Below are positions 6,280 through 9,225 of a stretch of 9,225 nucleotides of DNA, piece by piece. The stretch's first letter is position 1. Each line of letters starts with the position of its first letter. This DNA comes from an archaeon. Lineage in GTDB: Archaea; Nanobdellota; Nanobdellia; Woesearchaeales; JAGVOV01. The notes under the pieces are model-generated. The model did not search any database, had not been told where the DNA came from, and saw only the letters and a program-made list of their open reading frames with translations. A program made the translations under genes and the position numbers. Location of the stretch: assembly GCA_020052545.1 (NCBI GenBank), contig JAGVOV010000039.1, positions 1 to 9,225 on the forward strand, in the 5' to 3' direction.

Positions 6280-7086
6280 ATGGAAGAAGAGCTTATCAAT
6301 GCCTTAAAAAGCATAGGGCTGACAGAAGGCGAATCAAAGGCATATCTCGCCCTTCTATCAATCGGCAGTTCCACGGTAGGCCCCATAATCGATAAATCTG
6401 GCATATCTGCTTCAAAAGTATATTACATCCTTGAAAGGCTTGTCAACAAAGGCCTTGCGAGCGTCATGACTGACCAAGGCCAAAAGATCTACACAGCTGC
6501 CAATCCTAACATGATAATAAATTATCTTGACACAGAGAAAAATAAGCTTGATCAGAACAAAGAGACAGTGCAGAAAATCCTGCCCTTGCTAAACTTGAAG
6601 ATGGGAAAGGCGAGCAGACAGCTTATGGTAGAATCTTCTAGAGGCATAAAGGGATTTGAGAATTTCTACAATACCATGATTGACGAGGCTAAGCCAGGTG
6701 ACTGCTATGTCACGATGGCAGGCCAGCAAGTGTCATTCAGGCTTCAGCACTATTGGCACCCATTTAATGAGAAAATTAGTCGCAAGCAGATATCAAGCCA
6801 TACTATTTATGAATATGGCGGCTGGCACAAGAAAGATCCGAATGTGCATCAGAGGCATAAGAGGAAATTCTATTACCCGAGCGTGCTGCCGGAGAAATAC
6901 CAAGATCTGCCCAACATAGCAACCATAGGGGAAATAACGGTGATGAATCACATAGAAGAAGGCGACATAATCTCATTGAAGATACAGAACAAGGAATTCA
7001 CCAGGAAGATAAGGAAGCTGCTCAAGATCCTTTATGATGTCGCTGAGGCCCCGGAAAAATATGAAAAAAAAGAATTTGAGGTTTAG
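6280..7086 (+). CDS. TrmB-family transcriptional regulator (TrmB1), 268 aa
   Basis: TrmB-type regulators bind promoters through an N-terminal winged helix and sense small molecules, often sugars, with a C-terminal domain. Residues about 5-80 show the family pattern: GLTEGESKAYLALLSIG, then the recognition region SGISASKVYYILERLVNKGLAS, then the wing. A short charged helix follows (about 85-110). The C-terminal part (about 115-260) opens with RGIKGFENFY and holds KDPNVHQRHKRK and SVLPEKYQDLPN, all shared with the second regulator. It is shorter than classic sugar-binding TrmB proteins (about 340 residues), so the ligand cannot be inferred. The ATG at 6280 fits the upstream TATA box for a leaderless message. 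It diverges from HAD1, and its 3' end overlaps HAD2 by 4 bp. It probably controls HAD1 and itself through the shared intergenic region. The family call is firm; targets are inferred. Confidence 0.9.
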   Translation: MEEELINALKSIGLTEGESKAYLALLSIGSSTVGPIIDKSGISASKVYYILERLVNKGLASVMTDQGQKIYTAANPNMIINYLDTEKNKLDQNKETVQKILPLLNLKMGKASRQLMVESSRGIKGFENFYNTMIDEAKPGDCYVTMAGQQVSFRLQHYWHPFNEKISRKQISSHTIYEYGGWHKKDPNVHQRHKRKFYYPSVLPEKYQDLPNIATIGEITVMNHIEEGDIISLKIQNKEFTRKIRKLLKILYDVAEAPEKYEKKEFEV

Positions 7087-7835
7087 CTCACGACAGGGGC
7101 ATCATGCCGGCGCTCGTATTCCCTTATTGTGGAAAGCACGTCTCTATGCCTGTTTATGGTTACCATGCCGTTTTCAGGCATGCTCCCATTGTCCTTCAGG
7201 TCATAAAGGTAAGCCCTTCCGAAGCCTGCCTTAAGCGCAGCTTCTGCCTCTGCCCTTGTGTCGGTCACATAGCATATCTCTATCGCGCTCTTCACAACAC
7301 CTTTTGCTATCAAATCCTGCGCCAATAAGGCGTAGCTTTCTGGCTTTGTCTTCCCCCCGATGCCCTTTCTTCCCTCACTGTCGCTTGTTGAGTAAAAATC
7401 TCCTATTGCCATGTCGAGCGTCCTGCCTGTGAAAGGCACCTTGATTTTCTGTATCTCCCTCTTTGTTATGTTATAATTCCCGCTTGAGAATATGTACTGC
7501 CTCGCTGTGCTCTGGCCTATCTTGTCTATTGTCGATGCCGCATCACCAAATGATGGCACATCCAGGTCATCGTTGCCGAATCCAATCTCCTGCACCAGCT
7601 CTGCAATATTTGGGAACTGCTTGAAGAACGGGTTTTCCTTGTCGCCCTTCGCTAGGGCTTCGCTGCCTTTCTCAAGTATCTCTCTTACCTCTTGGCCTGT
7701 CTTCCCTGCCTTTTCAGCTATCTTTTCCACGTTCCTCAGGCCATATTCTTTTATGTCATAGCTGAAAAATTCTATCGGGATTATCGTTCCTGCGACATCC
7801 CACACATAAGCTCTGTAATCGGCTATTTCTTGCAT
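7083..7835 (-). CDS. MtnC-like HAD hydrolase (HAD2), intact, 250 aa
   Basis: HAD-superfamily phosphatase-like protein, closest in motif order to enolase-phosphatase E1 (MtnC, methionine salvage). Motif I YVWDVAGT has nucleophile Asp13; motif II is YIFSSGN (Ser117/118); motif III is GGKTKPESY (Lys162); motif IV is CYVTDTRAEAEAA (Asp192). A helical cap (about 30-105) separates motifs I and II. The second acidic residue of motif I, the usual general acid/base, is Ala15. MtnC has Glu there, whereas phosphonatase also has Ala (DWAGT), so substrate and even catalysis are uncertain. The ATG at 7835 is chosen because a strong SD (AGGAGGTG, 7842-7849) precedes it by 6 bases; a GTG three codons upstream (7844) overlaps that SD. 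It diverges from the second TrmB-type regulator and converges with the first. It is a paralogue of the frameshifted HAD1, with the nucleophile at the same residue number. Confidence 0.88.
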   Translation of the reverse strand: MQEIADYRAYVWDVAGTIIPIEFFSYDIKEYGLRNVEKIAEKAGKTGQEVREILEKGSEALAKGDKENPFFKQFPNIAELVQEIGFGNDDLDVPSFGDAASTIDKIGQSTARQYIFSSGNYNITKREIQKIKVPFTGRTLDMAIGDFYSTSDSEGRKGIGGKTKPESYALLAQDLIAKGVVKSAIEICYVTDTRAEAEAALKAGFGRAYLYDLKDNGSMPENGMVTINRHRDVLSTIREYERRHDAPVVS

Positions 7836-7841
7836 CTTAAG

Positions 7842-7849
7842 CACCTCCT
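7842..7849 (-). promoter_or_regulatory. Shine-Dalgarno of HAD2
   Basis: The minus strand reads AGGAGGTG (7849-7842), followed by CTTAAG and the ATG at 7835. This near-perfect SD fixes the ATG at 7835 as the start and excludes the GTG at 7844, which lies within the SD itself. Confidence 0.8.
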
Positions 7850-7860
7850 GATTTGTTAAC

Positions 7861-7878
7861 TACTTTATAGTAATACTA
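7861..7878. promoter_or_regulatory. Inverted-repeat operator in the HAD2/TrmB2 intergenic region
   Basis: TACT-TTAT-AGTA at 7861-7872 repeats the TACT-N4-AGTA core of module 1. It overlaps a second perfect inverted repeat, TAGTA-A-TACTA, at 7868-7878. Over a 17-base stretch beginning ACTACT the two modules match at 14 positions. The site sits between the HAD2 TATA box and its predicted transcription start (about 7858), the same repressor-like position as in module 1. Recognition by the neighbouring TrmB-like proteins is inferred. Confidence 0.65.
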
Positions 7879-7879
7879 C

Positions 7880-7887
7880 TTTATTAA
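7880..7887 (-). promoter_or_regulatory. Candidate TATA box of HAD2
   Basis: The minus strand reads TTAATAAA, centred about 48 bp before the ATG at 7835. The geometry matches the HAD1 promoter (52 bp), and the predicted leader contains the SD. It is a weaker match to the archaeal consensus than the HAD1 box. Confidence 0.45.
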
Positions 7888-7893
7888 TCTTAT

Positions 7894-7908
7894 CTCCCCC
7901 TTAGGGAG
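7894..7908. promoter_or_regulatory. C-run/G-run inverted repeat between the divergent promoters (module 2)
   Basis: CTCCC (7894-7898) pairs with GGGAG (7904-7908) around CCTTA. As in module 1, it lies about 7 bp upstream of the HAD TATA box, and the inner sequence CCCCCTTA is common to both. The repeat is seen directly; its role is inferred from its conserved position. Confidence 0.4.
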
Positions 7909-7915
7909 TCGAAAC

Positions 7916-7924
7916 ATATAAATA
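7916..7924 (+). promoter_or_regulatory. TATA box of TrmB2 (leaderless promoter)
   Basis: ATATAAATA is centred about 26 bp before the ATG at 7946, predicting a transcript that begins at that ATG. The GTG at 7925 directly abuts this box and would lie upstream of the transcript start, so it cannot be the initiation codon. Confidence 0.65.
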
Positions 7925-7945
7925 GTGCCCAAAGGAAGAGGCCAT

Positions 7946-8722
7946 ATGGACAATGATGCGGTCGAGAGCCTAAGGAAGATTGGCTTCACCGAGGGCGAAT
8001 CAAAAGCTTATCTTGCGCTTCTTTCGACAGGAACATCCACCATCGGGCCGATCGTGGAGAAAGCCAACGTCTCGACATCGAAGATTTACATAATACTCAA
8101 CAGGCTGATAGACAAGGGCATAGTCTCTATGGTGGTGAAAGACAGGCAGAAGCTTTTCTCTGCTTTGGAGCCTGAGACCATACTGGATTTCCTTGATCAG
8201 GAATCGATGAAGATCAACAGCAATAAGGAGGATCTAAAAAAGATGATGCCTCGGCTCAAGATGGCCAGGGAATCCTCCTCAAAACTGCCGATAATGGAGA
8301 TGAGCAAAGGCGTCAAGGGATTTGAGAATTTCTATAGGGAAGCATTGGACAAAAGCAACGAGGAGCCATACCAAAGCCTTGCCGGAAAGAACATTTCATT
8401 CAAGATGCAGCACTTCTTCGGCGAATATTTTCTGCGGCCGGAATTCAGCAGAATAGAGCAGAATATGGTATATGAGAATGAGGTCTGGTACTTGAAAGAC
8501 CCAGGAGTGCATAAAAGAAGCAGGAGAAAGCTATTGGTGGCAAGTGTGCTGCCGAAAGAGTTCAAGGAGCTTCCGAATGTCACTGTATTCGGGAAGAGCA
8601 TAATCCTTTCTCATGTCAAGGAAGGAGAGGTCTACACAATCATAATCCGGGACAAAGGATTCGCGGAGTCTTTCTCGAAGCTTCTCCAGATAGTAAGGAA
8701 ATCAGCGCAGAAGCCTATTTAA
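7946..8722 (+). CDS. TrmB-family transcriptional regulator (TrmB2), 258 aa
   Basis: Paralogue of the first regulator with the same layout. The winged helix (about 5-80) reads GFTEGESKAYLALLSTG, then ANVSTSKIYIILNRLIDKGIVS; a charged helix follows; the C-terminal domain opens KGVKGFENFY and holds KDPGVHKRSRRK and SVLPKEFKELPN. The start is placed at ATG 7946 rather than the in-frame GTG at 7925, because the TATA box ends at 7924 and because the first 14 residues (MDNDAVESLRKIGF) then align without gaps to those of the first regulator (MEEELINALKSIGL). A stretch of 20 identical bases is shared with the first gene (6649-6668 and 8315-8334) over the KGFENF region. It diverges from HAD2 and overlaps the convergent glycosyltransferase by 8 bp. 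It probably acts at the intergenic TACT-N4-AGTA site; the effector is unknown. Confidence 0.9.
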   Translation: MDNDAVESLRKIGFTEGESKAYLALLSTGTSTIGPIVEKANVSTSKIYIILNRLIDKGIVSMVVKDRQKLFSALEPETILDFLDQESMKINSNKEDLKKMMPRLKMARESSSKLPIMEMSKGVKGFENFYREALDKSNEEPYQSLAGKNISFKMQHFFGEYFLRPEFSRIEQNMVYENEVWYLKDPGVHKRSRRKLLVASVLPKEFKELPNVTVFGKSIILSHVKEGEVYTIIIRDKGFAESFSKLLQIVRKSAQKPI

Positions 8723-9225
8723 TGTGCACAATCTGGTCAAGGACGCTCTCTATCTTCTTCACTGTCCTGCTCCACTTGAACTGCTCCATGACAAGTTTCC
8801 TCGCCCTGAAGCCTATCACTTTCATCTTCGGCATGTCATCGAATATGTTGTCGAGCCTCAGTTTAAGCACAAGGCTGTTGCTGACAGGGAAGAAAAAGCC
8901 GTTTTCCTTGTCATGGATGTAGCTCCTCATATATCCGACTGGAGTCACGACAACGACAAGGCCGGTCGCCATCGCTTCAAGCGTCGCGAGCGAAGTCGTC
9001 TCAGTCAATGACGGCATGACAAAAACATCCATCGCCTGAAGATACGGCGATACATCATTCTTGCTTCCCACAAGATAGACATCTTTGGTGGCGGCAAAAG
9101 CCTTCCTTATCTCCTCAAGGCCATCTCCCACAATCAACAGCACAGCATCATCCCTTGTCTTCTTCAGGTTTTTGAAGGCCTCAAGCAGAGTGAAAAGATC
9201 TTTCTCCCTGGCAAGCCTACCGACA
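8715..9225 (-). CDS. GT4-type glycosyltransferase, C-terminal ~170 residues (5' partial)
   Basis: A retaining glycosyltransferase of the GT-B fold that moves a sugar from a nucleotide-sugar donor, usually for glycolipids, surface glycans or protein glycosylation. The frame is open to the window edge; the GTG at 9143 is internal, since typical GT4 sequence continues upstream of it. The visible part is the donor-binding C-terminal domain: VGRLAREKD close to the edge, VLLIVGDGLEEI, then the hallmark E-x7-E in PSLTETTSLATLEAMATG, and a C-terminal helix with FKWSRTVKKIESVL that is typical of the family. No membrane segment is visible in this part. It converges on TrmB2 with an 8-bp overlap. The acceptor and donor sugars cannot be told from this fragment. 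Confidence 0.9.
   Translation of the reverse strand, partial: VGRLAREKDLFTLLEAFKNLKKTRDDAVLLIVGDGLEEIRKAFAATKDVYLVGSKNDVSPYLQAMDVFVMPSLTETTSLATLEAMATGLVVVVTPVGYMRSYIHDKENGFFFPVSNSLVLKLRLDNIFDDMPKMKVIGFRARKLVMEQFKWSRTVKKIESVLDQIVHIK

Noticed and set aside
7842..7844. GTG at 7844 as the HAD2 start
   Set aside because: It lies inside the Shine-Dalgarno sequence that serves the ATG at 7835.
7925..7927. GTG at 7925 as the start of the second regulator
   Set aside because: It directly abuts the TATA box, and only the ATG at 7946 matches the N-terminus of the first regulator.
6649..8334. The 20-base identity between the two regulator genes as a mobile repeat
   Set aside because: It lies in frame over the conserved KGFENF coding region of two paralogues and has no flanking repeat structure.
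9141..9143. GTG at 9143 as the glycosyltransferase start
   Set aside because: Upstream in the same frame, typical GT4 sequence (VGRLAREKD) continues to the window edge.

Overview
The window reads as a compact piece of an archaeal chromosome. The evidence is: archaeal TATA boxes (one is a perfect TTTATATA), two apparently leaderless TrmB-type regulator genes, an SMC of archaeal type, and convergent genes that overlap by a few bases. The small spacing, orphan domain proteins and AT-rich stretches would fit a DPANN lineage (Woesearchaeota/Pacearchaeota-like), but that placement is a guess from style, not from a marker gene.

Layout. (1) 1-2662, plus strand: the C-terminal three quarters of the chromosome-segregation ATPase SMC, cut by the window edge. 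(2) 2663-2815: a run of four hairpins, followed by a second copy of the last 13 SMC codons plus stop, identical in protein but different at 9 of 42 bases. (3) 2812-5316, minus strand: two tandem paralogous proteins that carry only the swivelling phosphohistidine domain of PEP synthase/PPDK-type enzymes, with neither the ATP-grasp domain nor the PEP/pyruvate barrel. (4) 5441-8722: two head-to-tail copies of a divergent module, each a minus-strand HAD phosphatase-like gene (MtnC/enolase-phosphatase-like) paired with a plus-strand TrmB-family regulator. The first HAD gene is frameshifted; the second is intact. (5) 8715-9225, minus strand: the C-terminal part of a GT4-type glycosyltransferase, cut by the window edge.

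How the parts may work together. Each HAD/TrmB intergenic region has the same layout: an SD-led HAD promoter, an inverted repeat TACT-N4-AGTA between the HAD TATA box and its predicted transcription start, a C-run/G-run inverted repeat just upstream of that TATA box, and a TATA box about 26 bp from the regulator's ATG, implying a leaderless regulator transcript. This predicts that each TrmB-like protein controls its neighbouring HAD gene, probably by repression at the TACT-N4-AGTA site. The HAD1 promoter also points into the phosphohistidine-domain genes, so a carbohydrate- or phosphate-responsive operon HAD1-PEP-PEP is possible. The substrate is not visible in the sequence.

The items most worth a second look are the synonymously diverged SMC tail (a probable recombination junction), the duplicated HAD/TrmB module with its conserved bidirectional promoter, the loss of the second acidic residue of HAD motif I in both phosphatase-like proteins, and the pair of orphan phosphohistidine domains.
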